Source: Corallococcus sp. NCRR (GTDB taxonomy: Bacteria; Myxococcota; Myxococcia; Myxococcales; Myxococcaceae). From it: a DNA stretch of 64,000 bases. The translations under genes were made by a program, and so were the position numbers. The notes under the pieces are model-generated. The model was not told where the DNA came from, made no database searches, and worked only from the letters and a program-made list of their open reading frames with translations. The stretch is from contig NZ_CP114039.1 of the NCBI RefSeq assembly GCF_026965535.1, positions 7,750,001 to 7,814,000 of the forward strand, written 5' to 3'. Each line of letters opens with the position of its first letter. Position 1 is the first letter of the stretch. Of this stretch, positions 35,080-45,034 are shown one piece after another.

Positions 35080-36222
35080 ATGAGTTCCCCCGACATGAGC
35101 CGTGACTCCGAGTTGAACACCATCGAGGAGGCCATCCGCGACATCCAGGCCGGCAAGTGCGTCATCGTCGCCGACGACGAGGATCGCGAGAACGAAGGCG
35201 ACCTCATCATGGCCGCCGAGCTCGCCACCCCGGAGATGCTGGCGTTCATGGTCCGCCACACCAGCGGCATCATCTGCCAGCCCATGCTCGCCGAGCGGCT
35301 GGACGCGCTGCGCCTGCCCCAGATGGTGGCGGAGAACACCGAGTCCCACCGGACGGCCTTCACCGTCTCCGTGGACTTCCGCCACGGCACCACCACCGGC
35401 GTCTCCGCCAGCGACCGCACCAAGACGATCCGCGCGCTCGCCGACCCGAACAGCACCGCGGACGACTTCCTGCGCCCCGGCCACATCTTCCCGCTGCGCT
35501 ACCGCGAAGGCGGCGTGCTGCGCCGCGCGGGCCACACCGAGGCGGCCGTGGACCTGGCGCGGCTCGCGGGCCTGCAGCCGTCCGGCATCCTCTGCGAGCT
35601 GGTGAAGGACGACGGCACCATGCAGCGCATGCCGGACCTGAAGCAGTTCGCGCGCGAGCACGACCTCAAGCTCGTCACCATCGCGGACCTCATCGAGTAC
35701 CGCAGCCGCAAGGACCGCCTGGTGCGCCGGGAGTCCGGCCAGAGCGTCGTGCGCACCCGCCACGGTGAGTTCACCGCCCTCACGTACACGTGGACGCCCG
35801 ACGGCGCGAAGTCCCTGGTCCTGGTGAAGGGCGACCCGTCGAAGCCCCAGCCCGCGCCGCTGGTGCGCCTGCACGGCGCCTGCGCCATGGGCGACGTGTT
35901 CGGGTCGCCGGACTGCAAGTGCAACCTGCTGCTGGACCGCGCGATGGAGACCGTGGCGCGCGAGGGCACGGGCGTCATCGTCTACCTGCCCGGCATGCAC
36001 GGCAACGACTTCGGCATCCACCACAAGCGCGCGGGCGACGGCAGCAACGCGTCCGTCAGTCGCGCGGCCAACGAGTCGCGCGACGTGGGCATGGGCTGCC
36101 AGATCCTCACGGACCTGGGCGTCAGCACCATGCGCGTCATGTCCAACACGGACATGACCTACCGGGGCCTCTCCGGCTTCGGTCTCACCATCGAGTCGCG
36201 CCTGCCGCTCGAGGTCGAGTAG
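35080..36222 (+). CDS. ribBA: RibBA: DHBP synthase with atypical GTP cyclohydrolase II domain
   Basis: The N-terminal half (about residues 10-215) is a canonical 3,4-dihydroxy-2-butanone-4-phosphate synthase: DDEDRENEGDLIMAAE, TGVSASDRTKTI, HIFPLRYREGGVLRRAGHTE. The C-terminal half is a GTP cyclohydrolase II fold with the zinc cysteines kept (CAMGDVFGSPDCKC), but the catalytic RQEGRGIG segment is replaced by LPGMHGNDFGI and the DxR pair by ESR before the conserved GMGCQILTDLG end. It may therefore be mono-functional or altered. Possible starts are ATG 35044, 35056, 35080 or 35095; homology begins just after 35095. I see no FMN riboswitch in the 190 bases upstream. Confidence 0.88.
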   Translation: MSSPDMSRDSELNTIEEAIRDIQAGKCVIVADDEDRENEGDLIMAAELATPEMLAFMVRHTSGIICQPMLAERLDALRLPQMVAENTESHRTAFTVSVDFRHGTTTGVSASDRTKTIRALADPNSTADDFLRPGHIFPLRYREGGVLRRAGHTEAAVDLARLAGLQPSGILCELVKDDGTMQRMPDLKQFAREHDLKLVTIADLIEYRSRKDRLVRRESGQSVVRTRHGEFTALTYTWTPDGAKSLVLVKGDPSKPQPAPLVRLHGACAMGDVFGSPDCKCNLLLDRAMETVAREGTGVIVYLPGMHGNDFGIHHKRAGDGSNASVSRAANESRDVGMGCQILTDLGVSTMRVMSNTDMTYRGLSGFGLTIESRLPLEVE

Positions 36223-36246
36223 CGAAGGCCCGGGACGCGCGAGGCT

Positions 36247-37578
36247 TCAGCCCAGGTCCTTCAGGGCCTCGCGCACCGCGGACAGGTCCGCGGGCAACTC
36301 CACCGGCGGGTTCGCGTGCGCGGCCTTCACGTCGCTCAGCGTCTGCCGGTGGTAGCCCACCTTGAAGTCCGCGAACTTCAGCCCGTGCGCGGTGGCCACC
36401 ACCGCGACGCTGGACCCCTTCGCCATCACGCCCGACGCGGCCAGCTTCTCCACCGCCGCCAGCGCGACGCCCGTCTGGGGACAGGCGAAGGTGCCTTCAC
36501 GGTCCGCCCGGGCCGCGGCGTTGGCCAGCTCCGACTCCGTCGCCTCCTCCACCACGCCGTCGAACGCGCGCAGCATCCGCACCGCGCGGCGGAAGGACAC
36601 CGGGTTGCCAATCTGGATGGCGGACGCGAGCGTCGCTTCCGCCTGCATGGGCGCCAGCTCCTGGAAGCCGCCCCGGAACGCGCGCGCCAGGGGGTTCGCC
36701 CGCTGCGCCTGCGCCACCGCGATGCGCGGCCTGCGGGTGATGAGCCCCAGGTTGAAGAGCAGATCCAACCCACGGCCCAGGGCGCTCGCGTTGCCCAGGT
36801 TACCACCCGGGATGACGATCCAATCCGGAGGCTCCCAGCCCAGGTCCTGGCACAGCTCGATGGCGATCATCTTCTGGCCCTCGATGCGCAGCGAGTTCAT
36901 CGAGTTCGCCAGGTACAGCCCCGTGTCCGCAGTCACCGCCTGCACCAGCTTCATGCAGCCGTCGAAGTCCGTGTCCAGCGACAGCACGCGCGCCCCGTTG
37001 GCGATGGGCTGCACCAACTGCGCGAGCGACACCTTGTTCTTCGGCAGGAACACCACCGCCGGGATGCCCGCCGCCGCGGCGTACGCGGACAGCGCCGCGG
37101 ACGTGTCGCCCGTGGACGCGCACGCCACCGCGCGGATGGGCGTGCCGCGCGAGCGCAGGTGCTTCACCGCGGACACCAGGACCGTCATCCCCCAGTCCTT
37201 GAAGCTGCCCGTCGGAGAGACGCCGCACTCCTTCAACATCAGCGAGCCCAACCCCAGCTCCGCCGCCATGCGCGGCAGCGGCTTGAGCGGCACGCGCCCT
37301 TCTCCCAGCGAGACGATGTCCTCCGCCGGCAGCTCGGGCAGCGCCCACTCGCGCTTGCCCCAGACGCCGGAGCCGTCCGGCAGCCGGGACGTCGCGAAGC
37401 GGGATTCGAAGCGGCGCTTCCACTCCGCCGCGGGGATGGCGCGCAGGGCGGCCTCGTCGTGGGCGACCTCCAGCAGGCCTTCACAGCGCGGGCAGCGGTA
37501 GACGACGTCCCACAGCGAGGCGGTGAAGCCGCAGCCCTCGCTGCACGCGTAGCCCGCCTTGAGCGCCGGAGCCGTCAC
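36247..37578 (-). CDS. thrC: Threonine synthase
   Basis: A 443-residue PLP enzyme converting O-phosphohomoserine to threonine. An N-terminal zinc-ribbon-like segment (CSEGCGFTASLWDVVYRCPRCEG) precedes the fold. The PLP lysine is in SPTGSFKDWG; ACASTGDTSAALSAYAAAAG and the glycine-rich IPGGNLGNASALGRG bind the cofactor phosphate. GTG 37578 overlaps the TGA of the upstream zinc-ribbon gene, so the long ORF extension is not used. With lysC in the same window the aspartate family pathway is partly represented, but the genes are not linked. Confidence 0.93.
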   Translation of the reverse strand: MTAPALKAGYACSEGCGFTASLWDVVYRCPRCEGLLEVAHDEAALRAIPAAEWKRRFESRFATSRLPDGSGVWGKREWALPELPAEDIVSLGEGRVPLKPLPRMAAELGLGSLMLKECGVSPTGSFKDWGMTVLVSAVKHLRSRGTPIRAVACASTGDTSAALSAYAAAAGIPAVVFLPKNKVSLAQLVQPIANGARVLSLDTDFDGCMKLVQAVTADTGLYLANSMNSLRIEGQKMIAIELCQDLGWEPPDWIVIPGGNLGNASALGRGLDLLFNLGLITRRPRIAVAQAQRANPLARAFRGGFQELAPMQAEATLASAIQIGNPVSFRRAVRMLRAFDGVVEEATESELANAAARADREGTFACPQTGVALAAVEKLAASGVMAKGSSVAVVATAHGLKFADFKVGYHRQTLSDVKAAHANPPVELPADLSAVREALKDLG

Positions 37579-38141
37579 GCCTCCACCTCCACCTTCGTGC
37601 CGCACGCCACGCACGCGCGGCCCGGCCAGGCCGGCACGTGGCAGGAGGGACAGGGCACTCGCTCGCCGTCGTCCGCGCCCGCGCGCTTCGCCGTCACGGG
37701 CGCCGCCGCCCGCACGCGGGGCAGCCGCATGCCGCAGCCGTCGCACAGGAGGCCCTCCGCCTGGACGTTGCGGCAGTAGCGGCACGTCACCGCTCCCACC
37801 GGGGCGGCGGTGCGCACGCCGTCATCCTGCGCGCGGCCCGAGTCCAGGTCCGTCATCTGGGCGACGGGCACGTCGCCCGTGGCACCGGCACGGGTCAGCT
37901 CCAGGTCGGGCACGGACATCGCCGGCAGGTCCGGCCCCGAGCGCAGCCGCGTCAGGTCCAGCTCCGGCAGCACGGGCGCGTCCACCGGCACGCGGCCCCC
38001 CGCGTGGTGCGTCAACTCCAGCTCCGGCAACGGGGCCACGGCCGGCACGGGGATGTTCATGAGGCCGGGGAAGCGCTTGCCACAGCCTTCGCACTCTTCG
38101 CCTTCCGACTGCACGTGGTCGCAGACCGGGCAGATGATCAT
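37575..38141 (-). CDS. Multi-zinc-ribbon protein upstream of threonine synthase
   Basis: A 188-residue protein with three small zinc-ribbon modules: CPVCDHVQSEGEECEGCG at the N-terminus, CRYCRNVQAEGLLCDGCG in the middle and CPSCHVPAWPGRACVACG at the C-terminus. Between the first and second lies a region with repeated PELELT / PELDLT / PDLELT motifs. No catalytic domain is seen. It overlaps threonine synthase by four bases (GTGA), so the two are translationally coupled. It probably mediates protein or nucleic-acid contacts; function unknown. Confidence 0.8.
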   Translation of the reverse strand: MIICPVCDHVQSEGEECEGCGKRFPGLMNIPVPAVAPLPELELTHHAGGRVPVDAPVLPELDLTRLRSGPDLPAMSVPDLELTRAGATGDVPVAQMTDLDSGRAQDDGVRTAAPVGAVTCRYCRNVQAEGLLCDGCGMRLPRVRAAAPVTAKRAGADDGERVPCPSCHVPAWPGRACVACGTKVEVEA

Positions 38142-38232
38142 GGGCGGGACGTTACCGGTCCCCTCTCCGCTCGGCAACGCGACCCCAGGACGCGGAGAGA
38201 GGGCGTGCAGGCGCGCGGCCTGTCGCACCCGC

Positions 38233-38868
38233 TCAGCCCGGGGCGGAAGCCAGGCCCGTCATGGGGACGAAGCGCACCGGCAGCAGGTGGTCCACGCGGG
38301 GCAGCATCCCCGGCTGTCCCCGGCGGATGCGCAGCAGCTCCTGTGTCTCGTGCACGGAGCCCACCGGGATGACCATCCGCCCCCCGGGCCTCAGCTGACG
38401 CAAGAGCTCCCGGGGGATGTCCGCCGGCGCGGCGGTAGCGATGATGGCATCGAAGGGCGCGGCCTGGGCCCAGCCCCGGGAGCCATCCCCCTCGCGGTAG
38501 AACACGTTGGTGAAGCCCAGCCGGTGGAGGAGCCTCCGGGCGGGCCGGGCCAGCTCCGGGACGATCTCCACCGTGAAGACCTCTCGGGCCAACTGCGCCA
38601 GCACCGCCGTCTGGTAGCCGGAGCCGGTGCCAATCTCGAGTACGCGCTCACCGCCGCGCAGGCGCAGGGCCTCCGTCATCAGGGCGACCACATAGGGCTG
38701 GCTGATGGTCTGCCCATGGCCAATGGGCAACGGCACGTCCTGATGGGCCGACGCCCGCTCGCCCACCGGCACGAAGTCCGCGCGGCTCAGGTTGGCGATC
38801 GCCGCGAGCACCCGTCGATCCCGGATGCCCTGCCGCGCCAGGTACTCCGCTCGGCTCCAATCTCCCAT
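38233..38868 (-). CDS. pcm: Protein-L-isoaspartate O-methyltransferase
   Basis: A 211-residue SAM-dependent methyltransferase that repairs isoaspartyl residues in aged proteins. The SAM-binding motif ERVLEIGTGSGYQTAVLAQL and the upstream QTISQPYVVALMTEALRL segment are diagnostic; FDAIIATAAPADIP and RLRPGGRMVIPVG follow. ATG 38868 (MGDWSRAEYLARQGI) is chosen over an ORF start 20 codons upstream because homology begins there. It lies between the zinc-ribbon gene and recG on the same strand. Confidence 0.92.
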   Translation of the reverse strand: MGDWSRAEYLARQGIRDRRVLAAIANLSRADFVPVGERASAHQDVPLPIGHGQTISQPYVVALMTEALRLRGGERVLEIGTGSGYQTAVLAQLAREVFTVEIVPELARPARRLLHRLGFTNVFYREGDGSRGWAQAAPFDAIIATAAPADIPRELLRQLRPGGRMVIPVGSVHETQELLRIRRGQPGMLPRVDHLLPVRFVPMTGLASAPG

Positions 38869-38958
38869 TGCGTGCGTCCCCCTTGATCCTCCCGCGGCGA
38901 AAGTAAGCACGACGACAGTCGGGGACAATCCGGGGTTCGGGGGCGGGCCTCCTCGGCT

Positions 38959-41850
<2,892 letters not shown>

Positions 41851-41895
41851 GCGGGATTTCCAGCCTCCATCCTACGAAGCGCTCCTGACGCCGCG

Positions 41896-41939
41896 GGGAA
41901 AACGAAACCGGGGGAGCGAGCCATGGGCCCGCTCCCCCG
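41896..41939 (-). terminator. Rho-independent terminator after greA
   Basis: A perfect 10-pair stem (41909-41918 with 41930-41939). On the minus strand it is followed by GGTTTCGTTTTCC. It lies 29 bases past the greA stop and before recG, so recG needs its own promoter or readthrough. Confidence 0.75.
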
Positions 41940-41968
41940 AAGGACACCCGGCCAGCCGGGCACCCGCG

Positions 41969-42475
41969 CTAGCTGGCGGGCTCTTCCTTGGGGTCCTCGA
42001 AGCTGATGGAGACGACCTCCAGCTCACGCACGCCGCCGGGGCTCTGCACCGTGGCGATGTCGCCCACCTTCTTGCCGATGAGCGCGCGCGCCACCGGCGA
42101 GGTCACCGCGATCCACCGCTTCTTCAGGTCGGCCTCCGTCTCCCCGACCAGGCGGTAGCTGATGGTCTTGTCGTTCTCCGTGTCCACCAGCTCCACGGTG
42201 GCGCCGAAGACAACCTTGTCGCCGCCCAGCTTCGCCGGGTCGATGACCTCCGCGCGGGCAATCCAGTCGCCGAGGGTCAGGATGCGCCCCTCGATGTGCG
42301 ACTGCTTCTCCTTGGCCGCGTGGTACTCCGCGTTCTCACGCAGGTCGCCGTGCGCACGGGCGACCTCGATTTCACGCGAAATCTTGCCCCGCTCCACGGA
42401 CTGGAGGTGCTTCAGCTCGTCCTTGAGCTTCTGCAGACCGTGGGGGGTCATCGGGATGTTGTCGCTCCCGCTCAT
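41969..42475 (-). CDS. greA: Transcription elongation factor GreA
   Basis: A 168-residue GreA/GreB factor that reactivates backtracked RNA polymerase. The N-terminal coiled coil has IPMTPHGLQKLKDELKHLQ and the tip acidic residues in RAHGDLRENAEYHAAKE; the C-terminal FKBP-like domain has FGATVELVDTEN and SPVARALIGKKVGD. The length is typical. ATG 42475 is chosen at MSGSDNIPMT. It diverges from the FHA gene. Confidence 0.94.
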   Translation of the reverse strand: MSGSDNIPMTPHGLQKLKDELKHLQSVERGKISREIEVARAHGDLRENAEYHAAKEKQSHIEGRILTLGDWIARAEVIDPAKLGGDKVVFGATVELVDTENDKTISYRLVGETEADLKKRWIAVTSPVARALIGKKVGDIATVQSPGGVRELEVVSISFEDPKEEPAS

Positions 42476-42658
42476 CGAACCACCGCTCCTTCCATCACCT
42501 GGCTGCGCATCGGAGGTCCGGCGTTCCCTCCTGGAACCCGGCCCGCGACTCGAAAGGATCAATGTAGGGAACGAGTGACTGGCCGGTCAACGAAAGCCGT
42601 ACAACCATCGTCAGGTAGTGGCTGGGCGCCCGACGGCCGACCCGTTAGGCTGCCCCAC

Positions 42659-43189
42659 GTGCTGTCCGTCCAGGAATTGCGCGCGCTCGCCTCCGCACTC
42701 CCCGTGGGTGCCTTTCAACATCAGTTGGGTCCCTTCGCGCTGGTGCAGCGCCCGCCGTCGGAGCTGTCCGCCGCCGCGCTCGCGCCCACCCGCATGGCCG
42801 ACCCGGGCGACGTCGAGCAGGGCATGCTCGCCCTGCTCTTCGAGTTCGACGACCTGCTCGTCGCCACGCTCCCCACCCTCAAGGATTCGGACGCGCTGCG
42901 CATTGGCCGGCGGCTGGACTGCGAGCTGGTGCTGGACGACGCGTCCGTGTCCAAGCAGCACGCGGAGCTCAAGTGGAGCCGCGCGGCGGGCCGCTGCACC
43001 GTGCGCGACCTGGGCTCCACCAACGGCACCTTCGTGAATGCCAGCACCATCGGGCAGCGCGAGGTGCCGCTCCGGGGCGGCGACATCCTCAGCTTCGGCA
43101 ACGTCCAGTTCTGGTACCTGCTCACGGACGCGCTCCATGAGCGGCTGCGCGCGGGCGCGGCCTCCGGCCTGGGCTCCCACTCTGGCTGA
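42659..43189 (+). CDS. FHA domain protein
   Basis: A 176-residue protein whose C-terminal 95 residues form a forkhead-associated domain: LRIGRRLDCELVLDD, the phosphothreonine-binding SVSKQHAEL, and DLGSTNGTFVNAS. The N-terminal 80 residues are unrecognised (VQELRALASALPVGAFQHQ). FHA domains read phosphothreonine marks set by Ser/Thr kinases, which are very numerous in myxobacteria. The start is GTG 42659, where the conserved part begins; the frame stays open far upstream but antisense to greA. No kinase gene is adjacent. Confidence 0.85.
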   Translation: MLSVQELRALASALPVGAFQHQLGPFALVQRPPSELSAAALAPTRMADPGDVEQGMLALLFEFDDLLVATLPTLKDSDALRIGRRLDCELVLDDASVSKQHAELKWSRAAGRCTVRDLGSTNGTFVNASTIGQREVPLRGGDILSFGNVQFWYLLTDALHERLRAGAASGLGSHSG

Positions 43190-43207
43190 AGGCCGCCCGC
43201 GCTCACC

Positions 43208-44152
43208 TCACGGACAGGCGCCGCAGTCCGCCGCGCACGCGTCGTAGGTGTTGGACGCCCCGCAGGACTCCGTCACCTGGCAGACGCCGTCACCGCACAC
43301 CGCCAGGTCCGCGGCGCGCACGCGCGTGGTGAGCGGCTGGAAGCTCACGCCGCCCACCGTGCAGCTCGTGAACGCCGCTCCCGTCTGCGTGCACACGTCC
43401 GAGCAGCTCCCCACGTAGACGAGCGGCGCGCACGTCATGCGCGGCATCCCGGTGCCATCCACCACCGCGCACGCGCGCGTCGTGCTCTGGGTCGCGTCCA
43501 GGGGCGGGTTCTGGCTGCCCGCGTAGAGCCCCTGCCCCTGGAAGAGGTTGCCGAAGAAGCACGACTCCGGCCGGGCGAAGGTCGCCAGCTCTCCCTCGGA
43601 GGCGGGGATCGCCGCCCCCAGCCCGTTCCGTCCCAGCACGGAGATGGGCACGCTCACGCCGAAGGGATTGCTGTGCGCCGCGAGACACGCGGAGACGATC
43701 TGCTGTTCGGCCTCCGTCGCGGGCGCCCCATTCGCCCAGCCCGGCGCCAGGCCCAGGAGGCCCGTCCAGGTGTGCACCGTGTTCGTCTGCGGATCCGTGT
43801 ACGTGCGCGTCTGCCCTTGAGGGACGGCGCAGCGCACGATGTAACGCATGACCTCGTCCGCGAGCGCAGGATCCGCGCCGTACCACGACGCGAAGTCGAG
43901 GGATGACAAGCCATTGAAAGACAGGCCGTTGAAGGACAGCCCGTTGAAGGACAGCCCGTTGAAGGACAGTCCGTTGTACGAAAGGCTGTTGTAGCTGAGC
44001 GCTGCCTGCTCCTGCGTGCCTGGCGGATCCGCTGGCGTGGGCTCCCGGGCTCCCGGGCCACAGCCCGCTCCCATCACAGCCAGAGCCAGTCCCCACGCCC
44101 ACCGAGAGAGCCCTCCCACGCCACGACGACGCCCGTTCTCCACGTTCCCCAT
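43208..44152 (-). CDS. Lipoprotein with SFNGL tandem repeat and Cys-rich C-terminus
   Basis: A 314-residue lipoprotein with lipobox VMGAGCGPG. Residues about 50-82 are a tandem pentapeptide (LSYNS, LSYNG, then LSFNG four times). The middle, including FASWYGADPALADEVMRY and PGWANGAPATEAEQQIVSAC, is a conserved-looking globular region. The C-terminus is Cys-rich (VCGDGVCQVTESCGASN, CAADCGACP), like the calcium or carbohydrate modules at the end of many myxobacterial secreted proteins. Likely surface-exposed; function unknown. It converges on the FHA gene 18 bases away. Confidence 0.8.
   Translation of the reverse strand: MGNVENGRRRGVGGLSRWAWGLALAVMGAGCGPGAREPTPADPPGTQEQAALSYNSLSYNGLSFNGLSFNGLSFNGLSFNGLSSLDFASWYGADPALADEVMRYIVRCAVPQGQTRTYTDPQTNTVHTWTGLLGLAPGWANGAPATEAEQQIVSACLAAHSNPFGVSVPISVLGRNGLGAAIPASEGELATFARPESCFFGNLFQGQGLYAGSQNPPLDATQSTTRACAVVDGTGMPRMTCAPLVYVGSCSDVCTQTGAAFTSCTVGGVSFQPLTTRVRAADLAVCGDGVCQVTESCGASNTYDACAADCGACP
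43906..43995 (-). repeat. 15-base tandem repeat encoding SFNGL units
   Basis: Six consecutive 15-base units. The units at 43936 and 43951 are identical and the one at 43921 differs from them by one base; the outer ones have diverged. All keep the reading frame, so copy-number change would only add or remove pentapeptides. Confidence 0.9.
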
Positions 44153-44465
44153 GTGTGCAACCTCCTGCTGCCGCGGGCACTCCGGCCTCGACCCACGGAC
44201 GTTTGGACTAGGAGGGCGTCAAAGACAAACGGGCGAGCAGCGCCCCCTCACGCACGAAAAGTGTGAGCACGTTGTACGTGTGGCAAGGCGCGAGAGGTGC
44301 GGGAAACACGGGAGCGAAGTCAGGGCAGACACTCCGGGCGTCTGGGGTTGAACGCGTGGGCTGGCGTTCATCCAGGAACGTGAAGGCCGTGGCCCTCCGG
44401 GGCGAGGAGACATGTCCCCACCCCGGCGCCACGGCCGTCCGGTCCTTCCGCCAGGAGGCTCGCGA
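44153..44465. other. Intergenic region between two minus-strand secreted-protein genes
   Basis: No convincing gene. It holds an inverted repeat, GGCCGTGGC (44385-44393) with GCCACGGCC (44428-44436), whose inner part can extend through CCGGGG/CCCCGG. This may end the upstream minus-strand transcript, although no T-run follows. The part next to 44152 should contain the promoter of the SFNGL lipoprotein gene. Confidence 0.45.
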
Positions 44466-44984
44466 TTACCGCTGGGCCTGGGTGGCGATCTTCACCTGGG
44501 ACTTGTTCAGCTTCAGGCTGCCCAGCTCCCGGTTGATGTTGGCCAGGTCCGTCTGGGTGAGGCGCGGGCCCGGATCATGTCCGCCCGGGGGGCCTCCGCC
44601 CTTGGGGCGCGGGCCTTCAGGGGCGACGGCGCCGCCGCGGTCCGGATCCACGAAGGACTTGCCGCCATCGGCCTCCACGAGCGACAGCGCCTTGAAGCCG
44701 GCGGTGGAGCTGGCCGCTTCCCGCTGGGTGAGCTGCTTCACCAGCGTGAGCTTCCCGCTGCTCCGGTCGTACCGGTACATGCGGGTGCCCTTGGCGCCCT
44801 CGTCCACGGCCACGTCCACGGAGCCGGTGGCCTTCGCCGTCGCCGGGCTCGAGATGGGCTTCGCCGGAGCGAGCTTCACCGGGGTGTTCTGGGCCCTCGC
44901 GGGCTGGGCTCCGGCCTGCGCCGCCGACAGGGCGACAACCCCCACGGCCATCCTTCCCACTGCGGACTTCCAACGCGTGTTCAT
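44466..44984 (-). CDS. Small secreted protein downstream of the CHAT gene
   Basis: A 172-residue protein with a signal peptide (MNTRWKSAVGRMAVGVVALS, cleavage near AGAQPARA). The mature part is hydrophilic: a KLAPAKPISSPATAKATGSV stretch, a beta-like middle (TRMYRYDRSSGKLTLVKQL), a Gly/Pro-rich loop, and a C-terminal TDLANINRELGSLKLNKSQV segment. No family recognised. It lies 50 bases downstream of the anti-sigma-CHAT gene on the same strand and may be the last gene of that operon, which makes it a candidate partner or substrate (inference). Confidence 0.7.
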   Translation of the reverse strand: MNTRWKSAVGRMAVGVVALSAAQAGAQPARAQNTPVKLAPAKPISSPATAKATGSVDVAVDEGAKGTRMYRYDRSSGKLTLVKQLTQREAASSTAGFKALSLVEADGGKSFVDPDRGGAVAPEGPRPKGGGPPGGHDPGPRLTQTDLANINRELGSLKLNKSQVKIATQAQR

Positions 44985-45034
44985 GATTCCTCCCGGCTCC
45001 CTTACGCGCGGCGGCGCGGATATTCGCCGGGACT

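Noticed and set aside
43906-43995. Short direct repeats considered as a CRISPR-like array
   Set aside because: Units are contiguous, 15 bases long and in frame within a coding sequence; there are no spacers. I saw no CRISPR array elsewhere either.
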